A DNA stretch of 22,705 nt from Euryarchaeota archaeon UBA181 (GTDB lineage: Archaea; Thermoplasmatota; Poseidoniia; Poseidoniales; Thalassarchaeaceae): positions 1 to 22,705 of the forward strand of contig DALI01000057.1 in the NCBI GenBank assembly GCA_002496725.1. Reading direction: 5' to 3'. The stretch's first letter is position 1. The number at the start of each line of letters is the position of its first letter. This document shows positions 1-7,408 of this stretch, in pieces. A program made the position numbers and the translations under genes. Below the pieces are notes generated by a model. That model had not been told where the DNA came from and searched no databases. It worked only from the letters and a program-made list of their open reading frames with translations.

Positions 1-1
1 C

Positions 2-550
2 GTAGAAGAATACCGTTCCAAGGGCCTCAACACCCAGCAGATAGCCGATGAGATGTCTCTTTCGCAGACTACTATCAAGTGGCTTTCTTCAGGAGGAGTT
101 GGCTCGGATGACAGGCCTAATGACATTAGAGTCGGTTGGAGATCAATAGCTGTTAAAGCCGGTAGAATAGAGGCCATATCTTACGTATTCTGTGATATTA
201 TGGAGGAGGAGATAGGGGATGATGTCGACACAATTGTAGGAATCAGCATCAACGGAATAGCCTTTGCTCAGGCCATTGGTGGCCAAATGGATCTAGATTT
301 AGCAATCAGTAGAAGCATAAGTGATGATGGAGAAGGGCATATTTCAGAGGTTTTCGCGGATGTCGAAGGAAAGAGATGCGTAGTAGTGGATGACGTACTC
401 TCCGGGGGGACCACCATGTCCAAGACAGTGAACAATCTAAGAGCGGCTGGAGCAGATGTAAAACTCTGCATGGTTCTTGCAAATAAGTCCCACAGGAATG
501 AAATTGAGGGCGTACCCCTGCGTGGACTTGTCAGAGTAGTGACTGTCTGA
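2..550 (+). CDS. gfcR: PyrE-like PRPP-binding transcriptional regulator (GfcR family), 5'-truncated
   Basis: The reading frame is open from base 2, so the N-terminus lies left of the window; the ATG at 53 is internal. The first visible residues (V-E-E-Y-R-S-K-G, then QQIADEMSLSQTTIKWL) form a helix-turn-helix. After it comes a type I phosphoribosyltransferase fold whose PRPP loop reads CVVVDDVLSGGTT, close to the VVVDDVxxxGTT of orotate phosphoribosyltransferases. This HTH plus PyrE-like arrangement is that of the archaeal 'orotate PRTase-like' family, whose haloarchaeal member GfcR is a transcription activator of central sugar metabolism. The role here is inferred to be regulatory, with PRPP or a nucleotide as possible ligand; catalysis is not excluded. 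The TGA at 548-550 is 9 bases before lysK, so the two are probably cotranscribed. Confidence 0.85.
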   Translation, partial: VEEYRSKGLNTQQIADEMSLSQTTIKWLSSGGVGSDDRPNDIRVGWRSIAVKAGRIEAISYVFCDIMEEEIGDDVDTIVGISINGIAFAQAIGGQMDLDLAISRSISDDGEGHISEVFADVEGKRCVVVDDVLSGGTTMSKTVNNLRAAGADVKLCMVLANKSHRNEIEGVPLRGLVRVVTV

Positions 551-559
551 GGAAGAGAA

Positions 560-2128
560 ATGCACTGGGCGGATTTCAGGGCTCAGAAGTTGTCCGAGAG
601 AGAGGGGCCCCAAGTTATCGTCTCCGGGATTACTCCATCAGGAGAATTCCACATTGGCCATCTGAGGGAAATTCTAACAGCTGAGATGATACATAGAGCT
701 TGTCTTGATGCTGGACTTGAGTCTCGCTATGTGTTCATCGTAGACTCAATGGATCCGCTGAGAAGAGTCTATGACTTTCTTTCTCCTGAATATGAAAAAT
801 TCATTGGTGTCCCTCTGGCCTATGTCCCAGCACCGAATTCAGAGGGCATCCCCAGCACTAATTCAGGAAGCTATGCTGAATACTTCTTGGCTCCCTTCCT
901 AAAAGCACTAGAGGAGATAGGGGTCTTTCCAGAGGTCGTGATGAACCACGAGACATATGAAAACGGTGAATTCGCGGAGAAAATTGACCTCGTAATTCAG
1001 AAAAGGAGCGAGATAAGAGAGATAATAATGAGAGAATCCGGAAGGGAGCTACCTGAGGACTGGTTTCCTTACAGTCCGAGAGGTTCGAGAGGGAGCATGG
1101 ATGGAGTCAAGGTCACAGGTTATGATTACCCGTATGTTTCTTGGAAGGACGACGCAGGGGCAACGGGAGTGGCCGATATCAGCAAAGGAGATGGGAAGAT
1201 GCCCTGGAGAATTGACTGGGCGGCGAGATGGATCATACACGGTGTAACATGTGAGCCTGCAGGCAAGGATCATGGGGCCGCAGGAGGAAGCTTCGATACC
1301 GGAATTCCAATTTGTAAGCTACTGGGGGGTTCGCCTCCTGAAAAGATAGTTTATGAGTGGATTCAACTCAAGGGAATGGGACCTATGTCAAGTTCTTCTG
1401 GGGTGACCATAGGTCCGATGGAGGCTCTTTCTCTCGTACCTCCAGAAATACTTCGATATGTAATAGCTAGAAGCAAGATTGGTCGTCATATTGAGTTTGA
1501 TACTGGGTCGACGCTTTTCGAAATGGCTGACGAATACGAAAGATTGCTAACAAGAATTGAGACGGGAGAGGTTACCAAGAGGATGAAGACCAGGATAGAG
1601 ACCAGAGATGGCGCCCTGAGGTTGAGTCAGGTTACTCGAAACTCTGACCCTTCGGATTCTTATGCAGGAGTATCTTTCAGACATCTTGCAATGTTAGCCC
1701 AATTGAAACCTGATAATCAAGATGTTTTCGTCTCTCTCAGGAAGAGTGGTCACCTCTCAGGAGAACCTAGTTCCTCACTGAATATCAGACTCTCTAAGAT
1801 GAGGAATTGGATTGAAGGCGTGCACTTTCCCGAGGGAGCGAGAATTACTATTCAAACTGAGATCGGCGAGGAGTTTAGGCAAAATACAACAGAAGAGCAG
1901 AGGTTTTTCCTAAATGAGCTAGCTAAGTCATTGAAAAAGTCTGAATGGAATCAGGATTCCATTACAGAATCAATAAAGGCCACAACTAAGATTTGCGAAT
2001 TACAGAGTCGGGATGCTTTCTCTGCGATATACTGGTCGCTACTTGGACGTAGATATGGCCCAAGGGCTTCTAGTTTGATTATTGAAATGGATAAGGATGG
2101 ATTGATTGAGCTCCTATCAAATGCCTAA
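560..2128 (+). CDS. lysK: Class I lysyl-tRNA synthetase
   Basis: Charges tRNA-Lys with lysine in the cytoplasm. The 522 residues match the usual length of class I LysRS. The HIGH motif is perfect at residues 31-34, preceded by VSGITPSGEF. The KMSKS-equivalent loop is at about 276-281 and reads M-S-S-S-S-G, followed by the family segment VPPEILRYVIARSKIGRHIEFD, spanning about residues 291-312. The C-terminal anticodon-binding domain ends with GRRYGPRASSLI, typical for the family. The ATG at 560 follows GGAAGAG closely, only 9 bases after the upstream stop. Odd: both lysines of a standard KMSKS loop are absent (Pro before the Met, Ser in place of the second Lys). Class I LysRS is the form found in most archaea and some bacteria. 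No class II features are seen. Confidence 0.96.
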   Translation: MHWADFRAQKLSEREGPQVIVSGITPSGEFHIGHLREILTAEMIHRACLDAGLESRYVFIVDSMDPLRRVYDFLSPEYEKFIGVPLAYVPAPNSEGIPSTNSGSYAEYFLAPFLKALEEIGVFPEVVMNHETYENGEFAEKIDLVIQKRSEIREIIMRESGRELPEDWFPYSPRGSRGSMDGVKVTGYDYPYVSWKDDAGATGVADISKGDGKMPWRIDWAARWIIHGVTCEPAGKDHGAAGGSFDTGIPICKLLGGSPPEKIVYEWIQLKGMGPMSSSSGVTIGPMEALSLVPPEILRYVIARSKIGRHIEFDTGSTLFEMADEYERLLTRIETGEVTKRMKTRIETRDGALRLSQVTRNSDPSDSYAGVSFRHLAMLAQLKPDNQDVFVSLRKSGHLSGEPSSSLNIRLSKMRNWIEGVHFPEGARITIQTEIGEEFRQNTTEEQRFFLNELAKSLKKSEWNQDSITESIKATTKICELQSRDAFSAIYWSLLGRRYGPRASSLIIEMDKDGLIELLSNA

Positions 2129-2139
2129 AGGATGTTAGT

Positions 2140-2865
2140 ATGAGATCAGATCACCTTCCATTTCCGATGCCTGATCGACCATATTCCTTAGTTCAAGAAT
2201 GGAAGAATCTGACATTCATGCATTGGGAGGTTGATCCGGAGAAGCTCGCTAGATACATCCCTGAAGGATTGGAAATGGATCTTTTTGAGGGGAAGGCATT
2301 CATAGGAACCATTCCTTTCATGATGACTAATGTTAGACCTAGATTAGCCTTCACAATGCCTGGAATATCGACATTTCCCGAAGTAAATATCAGAACCTAT
2401 GTGAAAAGAGGGGAGAAGGGTGGAGTTCTTTTCTTGACCCTCGAAGCTCAAAGTTTCGTAACTTGCACATATGCCCCTAGGGCCTACGGATTACCATACA
2501 AGTATTCGAAGGGGAGAATTGAGGCTCGCGAGGGAGAATACATATGGGAAACAAGTAGGAAGGGCGGGACCCATAAGTTAGTTGGAAAATGTGAATGGGA
2601 AAAACAGGAGGATGGGGCTCTTCCCGATACCTTAGAGGAGTTTCTCTTCGAGAGATACTGTCTTTACACCGTTCACCGTGGAAAATTATGTATCGCTCAC
2701 ACTCAACATGAGCCTTGGAAATTTGGACTGGGTAATGCTGTGTTACAGTCAAATTCGCTTACCGAGGAGTTCGATTTAGGCATAAGTAATGTACTGAATC
2801 CAGACTTAGTTCACGTTTCTGAAGGAGTCTATGTCAGGACTTGGTCTGCAGAGGTGGTACAATAA
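2140..2865 (+). CDS. DUF2071 (YqjF-like) family protein
   Basis: This 241-residue protein belongs to DUF2071, related to bacterial YqjF and to the acetoacetate-decarboxylase-like fold. The diagnostic N-terminal stretch is visible: a Trp-rich segment with FMHWEVDPEKLARYIPEGLE at about residues 26-45, then FEGKAFIGTIPFMM and a later NIRTYVK strand. It has no signal peptide or membrane segment, so it is probably cytosolic. The biochemical function of the family is unknown. The ATG at 2140 is 11 bases after the lysK stop and is preceded by AAAGGATG, a plausible ribosome-binding site. Its 3' end overlaps the next gene, which suggests translational coupling. Confidence 0.85.
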   Translation: MRSDHLPFPMPDRPYSLVQEWKNLTFMHWEVDPEKLARYIPEGLEMDLFEGKAFIGTIPFMMTNVRPRLAFTMPGISTFPEVNIRTYVKRGEKGGVLFLTLEAQSFVTCTYAPRAYGLPYKYSKGRIEAREGEYIWETSRKGGTHKLVGKCEWEKQEDGALPDTLEEFLFERYCLYTVHRGKLCIAHTQHEPWKFGLGNAVLQSNSLTEEFDLGISNVLNPDLVHVSEGVYVRTWSAEVVQ

Positions 2866-3254
2866 CTGTTGAAGACGAACGTGATGTTTTAATCCTGGAT
2901 GGGGATTGTGGCCTATGTCATGGCTTAGCTGAATTCATAGATAAGAGAATAGTTGATACTAGTGCTCTGGCTTTCAGACCAGGCGACTCAGAAGAAGGTA
3001 GGATGCTTATTTCAAAACTTCCTAGGCGGCAAAGAGAAGCAGATACGGTATACCTAATCAGAAATGGTAAGTCGTTTGTCAGATCCGCAGCGGCGATCAG
3101 ATGTCTTCTTTACATGGGAATTCAATGGAGGTTACTATTCCCCCTCGCATGGATGGTCCCCCTCCCTCTCCGAGATATCGCCTATCTAATTGTGGCCAGA
3201 TACAGGCACTATTTCTTCGAACGACCCACTCAGTGCACATTCAGAATTGATTAG
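2841..3254 (+). CDS. DCC-family (DUF393) thiol-disulfide oxidoreductase-like protein
   Basis: A 137-residue protein of the DCC family, named for its DxxCxxC N-terminal motif. Here it is L-D-G-D-C-G-L-C at residues 19-26, with C23 and C26 in a thioredoxin-like position. Downstream, VYLIRNGKSFVRSAAAIRCL matches the family's central region, followed by a hydrophobic stretch (LLFPLAWMVPLPLRDIAYLI) and a C-terminal R-Y-R-H-Y-F-F motif. DCC proteins are predicted redox proteins of unknown substrate. The first possible start is TTG at 2841, 25 bases inside the DUF2071 gene; GAAGGAG at 2821-2827 could serve it. No ATG precedes the motif, so the start is uncertain. GAGGTGGT at 2851-2858 is a good SD sequence, but no standard start codon follows it at normal spacing. 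Confidence 0.82.
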   Translation: MVCRGGTITVEDERDVLILDGDCGLCHGLAEFIDKRIVDTSALAFRPGDSEEGRMLISKLPRRQREADTVYLIRNGKSFVRSAAAIRCLLYMGIQWRLLFPLAWMVPLPLRDIAYLIVARYRHYFFERPTQCTFRID

Positions 3255-3267
3255 GAGAGCTACTTTA

Positions 3268-4023
3268 ATGAAAATAAGATTGCATCAATTTCTATCCAAG
3301 ACTGGTGAGTTCAAAACGAAAAGAGAGGCAAAGGACGCTGTTTGGGATGGTTCTATAACTGTCGGAGGAAGAGTGGTAAAAGAGATCTCATATGAGTTCA
3401 ATCCAAAGAAGAGGGAGGTCTCATTTCAAGGGAGGATATTGAAGCTTCCCAGTAATTTCAGATACTTCATCATGAATAAACCACGAGGGGTGATATGCTC
3501 CAGGATTAACAAACACGAGAAGTACCTAAACAAGAAATCTGTTTTTTCCTTGGTAACTGGAAATATGGGGACGAATGTTTCTGACTCTCTCGTCACCGTA
3601 GGGAGATTAGATGAGGGGACCACAGGGCTACTTATCTTGACCAATGATGGGGCATTAGTGAATGAGGTGGCTAATCCATCCAAAAACGTTGGAAAAACAT
3701 ACCTTCTGAAGGTTTCTAGCGGCATAACCCCTGAATTACTTACTTCAATGAGAGAAGGGGTCGAAATCTCGATCGAGGATAATGGCAAGTTGGAAAGTTA
3801 CACCACTAGGCCAGCAAGAGTGAGGAAAATTAGTAATTACAGTATCGAGATTACCATATTCGAAGGGAAGAAAAGACAAATTCGTAGGATGATAGAGGTA
3901 CTTGGCAACAGAGCCCTAGAGTTGCATAGAACCTCAATTGGAAACCTAATCCTGGAAGAATATTCCTTGAACTTTGGCGAGTTCATAGAAGTATCAAGGC
4001 AGGATATAATAGACAGGATATAG
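3268..4023 (+). CDS. RsuA/RluB-family rRNA pseudouridine synthase
   Basis: Isomerises a uridine in ribosomal RNA to pseudouridine. The 251-residue protein has an N-terminal S4 RNA-binding domain (residues 1-50, beginning RLHQFLSK) and then the RsuA/RluB/RluE/RluF catalytic domain. The strand YFIMNKPRGVICS is followed by the catalytic motif GRLDEGTTGLLILTNDG with catalytic Asp115, then KTYLLKV and the C-terminal motif EGKKRQIRRMIEVLG. The frame is open from 3190, but ATG 3268 is chosen because TTAGGAGAG (3251-3259) sits 8 bases before it and the S4 domain starts at once. The longer start would give 26 residues with no family match. The family is overwhelmingly bacterial, so an archaeal copy suggests ancient transfer. 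The target site cannot be read from the sequence. Confidence 0.92.
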   Translation: MKIRLHQFLSKTGEFKTKREAKDAVWDGSITVGGRVVKEISYEFNPKKREVSFQGRILKLPSNFRYFIMNKPRGVICSRINKHEKYLNKKSVFSLVTGNMGTNVSDSLVTVGRLDEGTTGLLILTNDGALVNEVANPSKNVGKTYLLKVSSGITPELLTSMREGVEISIEDNGKLESYTTRPARVRKISNYSIEITIFEGKKRQIRRMIEVLGNRALELHRTSIGNLILEEYSLNFGEFIEVSRQDIIDRI

Positions 4024-4039
4024 CCACACTTTGAATGCG

Positions 4040-7000
4040 TTATTTTAGAGTGGCAATCTCCAGTAAACGAGGTTCTGGAGTCCCTTCTTGCATCTCTGCT
4101 ATGGCCTCGACCTCCATTCTAGCCCCTGCCATTGTCGTTACAAATGGAATATTTAGCTCTACAGCGAGCCTTCTCATCATATTTCCATCTAATACGGCGC
4201 CACCAGTGGACGTAGGAGTGTTGATCACCAGCTGAATCATCCCCCTCCTCATCAAATCAAGAGCATCTGGCGATTTTCTCTCCTCGATTCTGTAGCATGT
4301 TTCAACCTCAATTGAACCGTTCTCCCTGAGAACATTTGCTGTCCCGGGAGTAGCATGTATTTTGAAACCCATCTCCTGAAGCCTCTTCGCCAATACAATA
4401 GTGTCATTCTTGTCCTTGTCCTTGACAGTAATGTATACCCCTCCAGTAGTTGGAACGGGAAGTTCTGTGGCCATCCTTGCTTTGAGATATGCCGCAGCGG
4501 GTCTGACGTGTGAACCCATCACCTCGCCGGTTGACTTCATCTCGGGCCCTGGGGCTGGATCAAGTCCTCTGAGTTTGATAAAGGGGAATACCGGTGCCTT
4601 AACACAGACTGCCTCAGTCTGAGGCTCTGGAATATCCAAGGAGGATAGTTTCTCCCCTAGGGCTACTCTAGCCGCTATTCTAGCCAAGGGTACTCCGGTT
4701 GCTTTAGCCACAAACGGGAATGTTCTTGACCCTCTGGGATTTACCTCTAAGACGTACAACTCTTCGTCCCTGATGGCAAATTGGATATTGTAGCATCCCC
4801 TTATTCCAAGTTCCAGGCCAATCAAGGAGGTCCACTCCTCTACCTTCGTTAGTACATCCTCAGAGATGTTCTGTGGTGGTATGAAGCAGGTAGAGTCACC
4901 TGAGTGTATTCCGGCTTCCTCTAGATGCTCCATTATAGCGCCTATTAGGACATCATCTCCATCGCAAACTGCATCGACATCAAGCTCTACGGCATTGCCC
5001 AAGTATTCATCGATTAACAGTGGGCGATCCGGAGATAGGAATGCCTCAGCCATATAAGTCTCCAGCTGCTTATCATTGGAAAGTATCTCCATTCCTCTCC
5101 CTCCAAGTACATATGAGGGCCTGATTAGGACTGGGTAGCCAATCAGAGAAACTGCTTTTCTTACTCCTTCCGGATCAATTGCAGTGGTCCCCCTGGGCAT
5201 CTTCAATTGGCATCTCTCTGCAAAATCCTCGAATCTCTTTCTATCGCTGGCCTCGTCGACAGCCCCCGGACTAGTTCCTTCGATAGCTAGGCTAAGTCCT
5301 AACTTTTCCAGATGAGGGAGATTATCTGAGAGCGGTAATGCGAGATTGATTGCAGTTTGACCTCCGAACTGGAGCAGGATGCCATGTGCTTTCTCCCTCA
5401 GTAGTATTTCAGAAACTGATTCTAGATTCAAAGGATCAAAATAGAGTCGGTCACTGGTATCAAAGTCGGTAGATACAGTTTCGGGATTATTGTTTATTAT
5501 TATGGCTTCATGACCCATTTCCCTTATCGCACCAACGGCGTGAACGCATCCATAGTCAAACTCGATTCCTTGGCCTATTCTTATTGGCCCTGATCCAATT
5601 ACGACTATTCTCTGCTTTGATTTTTCCTCGATTCCAGGCACTAAGTCTACGCCAATTTGTCCTGCCCCTCCTTCGTATGTGGAGTAATAATAAGGAGTTA
5701 CTGCAGCGAATTCAGCCGCACAAGAGTCCACCATCCTGAATCTTGGATGAATCCCCATTTGGTGCCTTCGAATTGTTACTGCTTCTTCTCCCCTGCCGGT
5801 TGGTAGATTCTTGAAACCCGAGGAAGGGAAGCCGCATAGGGCATCTGCAATATGTAAATCAGTGAATCCTAGCCCCTTCCAAGATCTCATCTCTGACTCA
5901 GGAATTTCCGAGGGACGGAGTCCCATCTCTCCCGCGGCCCTTATCTCGGTCTCAACAGCGGCCATTTTTTCGAACCTATGTAGGAACCATCGAGTTACGC
6001 CTCCTGTAAGGTCCCTGACATCTTCCAAAGAATACCCCCTTCTGAACGCCTCCATTATTGCTGACATCCTCCGATCAGTAGGCACTCTGAGCCAATCTTC
6101 CAATATTGCTGTCGGAAGAATCTCCGATGATCTCTGATCCATAGTTTCACCACCTGAAGAGTCGGCCATTGTAAGTGGCCTTGGGTGTGGCTTCCCATAC
6201 TCTAGACTAGCCCATGCCTTCAGGAATGCCTCTTCGAAGCATCTGCCGATGGCCATTACTTCACCTGTTGATTTCATAGAAGTCCCGATTGTCCTATCAG
6301 CAGTTCTGAACTTATCAAACGGCCACCTAGGGATCTTCACCACACAGTAATCCAGTGTGGGCTCGAATGCCGCTGTCGTTCCTCTCCCGGTAATCGGATT
6401 GGGCAGTTCATCAAGAGTATAGCCGACGGCGATTAATGCGGCCATTCTTGCAATTGGGTATCCTGTTGCCTTGGAAGCAAGAGCAGATGATCTGGATACT
6501 CTAGGATTGACCTCGATCACCCTATACTGGCCTGTGGATTGCTGCACTGCAAATTGGACATTGCACCCGCCTTTGATATTCAGTCTCCTGATTAATTTCA
6601 GGGCGGCGTCCCTAAGCATCTGGTGGTCCTGATCCGAAAGAGTCTGTTGTGGGGCGACAACGACTGATTCTCCAGTATGAACGCCCATTGGATCTAGATT
6701 CTCCATAGTACAGACAATTATTGCATTATCAGAAGCATCCCTCATCACTTCATACTCATGTTCTTGCCAGCCCAGAATACTGACTTCAATGAGCACTTGC
6801 CCTATTGCTGATTGAAGCAGTCCCTGACTTGCAATCTCTACGAGCTCTCCTTTGTTGAATGCTGTCCCCCCTCCAAGGCCACCAAGAGTAAATGCCGGAC
6901 GAATTAGGAGTGGATACTTACCAATTTTTTCTGAAGCTGCTATGACCTCTTTGATTGAAGAACAGGCCACTGCCTCACAAACAGGGAGATCTATACTCTC

Positions 7001-7408
7001 GCATACTCTCTTGAAAAGATCCCTGTCTTCCGCTTCATCTATCGAAGCAAGGTCGCAACCGATTAACTCCACATTGAGCTCGTCCAATGATCCATCCTTT
7101 GCCAAGGCCGATGCTATGTTCAATGCAGTTTGCCCGCCCATTCCAGCAAGAAGTGCATCTGGTTTTTCTATCTCAAGAATCCTCTTTACTACTTCTGGAA
7201 GTAGGGGTTCGATGTATATCCTATCAGCCATTTCAGGATCATTCTGGATGGTTGCAGGATTAGAATTGATCAATATTACTTCATATCCGTCGTCCCTCAA
7301 TGCCCTACATGCCTGGGATCCTGAAAAATCGAACTCTGCGGCTTGCCCTATCCTTATTGGGCCGCTTCCCAGTATTACTATCCGAGATAGGTCATTCCTT
7401 CGTGGCAC
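4040..7408 (-). CDS. carB: Carbamoyl phosphate synthase large subunit
   Basis: Makes carbamoyl phosphate from bicarbonate, two ATP and ammonia channelled from CarA, for pyrimidine and arginine synthesis. The 1122 residues comprise: N-terminal ATP-grasp half (1-400; GSGPIRIGQAAEFDFSGSQA, MGGQTALN, IEVNPRVSRSSALASKATG), an oligomerisation region (about 400-590), a second ATP-grasp half (GSGPIRIGQGIEFDYG, LQFGGQT, LEVNPRGSRTFPF) and a C-terminal MGS-like allosteric domain (from about 985; IHATPGTANVL, LVINTPT). It is about 50 residues longer than the E. coli enzyme, mostly in the oligomerisation region. The start is GTG at 7408, whose G is shared with the carA stop (TAGTG), so translation is coupled to carA. 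Odd: the residue aligned with E. coli Glu208, an ATP contact in the first half, is Val209 here. Confidence 0.97.
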   Translation of the reverse strand: MPRRNDLSRIVILGSGPIRIGQAAEFDFSGSQACRALRDDGYEVILINSNPATIQNDPEMADRIYIEPLLPEVVKRILEIEKPDALLAGMGGQTALNIASALAKDGSLDELNVELIGCDLASIDEAEDRDLFKRVCESIDLPVCEAVACSSIKEVIAASEKIGKYPLLIRPAFTLGGLGGGTAFNKGELVEIASQGLLQSAIGQVLIEVSILGWQEHEYEVMRDASDNAIIVCTMENLDPMGVHTGESVVVAPQQTLSDQDHQMLRDAALKLIRRLNIKGGCNVQFAVQQSTGQYRVIEVNPRVSRSSALASKATGYPIARMAALIAVGYTLDELPNPITGRGTTAAFEPTLDYCVVKIPRWPFDKFRTADRTIGTSMKSTGEVMAIGRCFEEAFLKAWASLEYGKPHPRPLTMADSSGGETMDQRSSEILPTAILEDWLRVPTDRRMSAIMEAFRRGYSLEDVRDLTGGVTRWFLHRFEKMAAVETEIRAAGEMGLRPSEIPESEMRSWKGLGFTDLHIADALCGFPSSGFKNLPTGRGEEAVTIRRHQMGIHPRFRMVDSCAAEFAAVTPYYYSTYEGGAGQIGVDLVPGIEEKSKQRIVVIGSGPIRIGQGIEFDYGCVHAVGAIREMGHEAIIINNNPETVSTDFDTSDRLYFDPLNLESVSEILLREKAHGILLQFGGQTAINLALPLSDNLPHLEKLGLSLAIEGTSPGAVDEASDRKRFEDFAERCQLKMPRGTTAIDPEGVRKAVSLIGYPVLIRPSYVLGGRGMEILSNDKQLETYMAEAFLSPDRPLLIDEYLGNAVELDVDAVCDGDDVLIGAIMEHLEEAGIHSGDSTCFIPPQNISEDVLTKVEEWTSLIGLELGIRGCYNIQFAIRDEELYVLEVNPRGSRTFPFVAKATGVPLARIAARVALGEKLSSLDIPEPQTEAVCVKAPVFPFIKLRGLDPAPGPEMKSTGEVMGSHVRPAAAYLKARMATELPVPTTGGVYITVKDKDKNDTIVLAKRLQEMGFKIHATPGTANVLRENGSIEVETCYRIEERKSPDALDLMRRGMIQLVINTPTSTGGAVLDGNMMRRLAVELNIPFVTTMAGARMEVEAIAEMQEGTPEPRLLEIATLK

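Noticed and set aside
53..550. ATG 53 as the start of the PyrE-like gene
   Set aside because: The frame is open from base 2 and the residues before ATG 53 belong to the helix-turn-helix, so the gene is truncated by the window edge.
3190..3267. Longer N-terminus for the pseudouridine synthase
   Set aside because: It overlaps the DCC-family gene, has no family match, and a good SD sits just before ATG 3268.
3426..3788. 120-codon minus-strand frame opposite the pseudouridine synthase
   Set aside because: The plus-strand frame carries the catalytic motif here, and the antisense product has no recognisable features.
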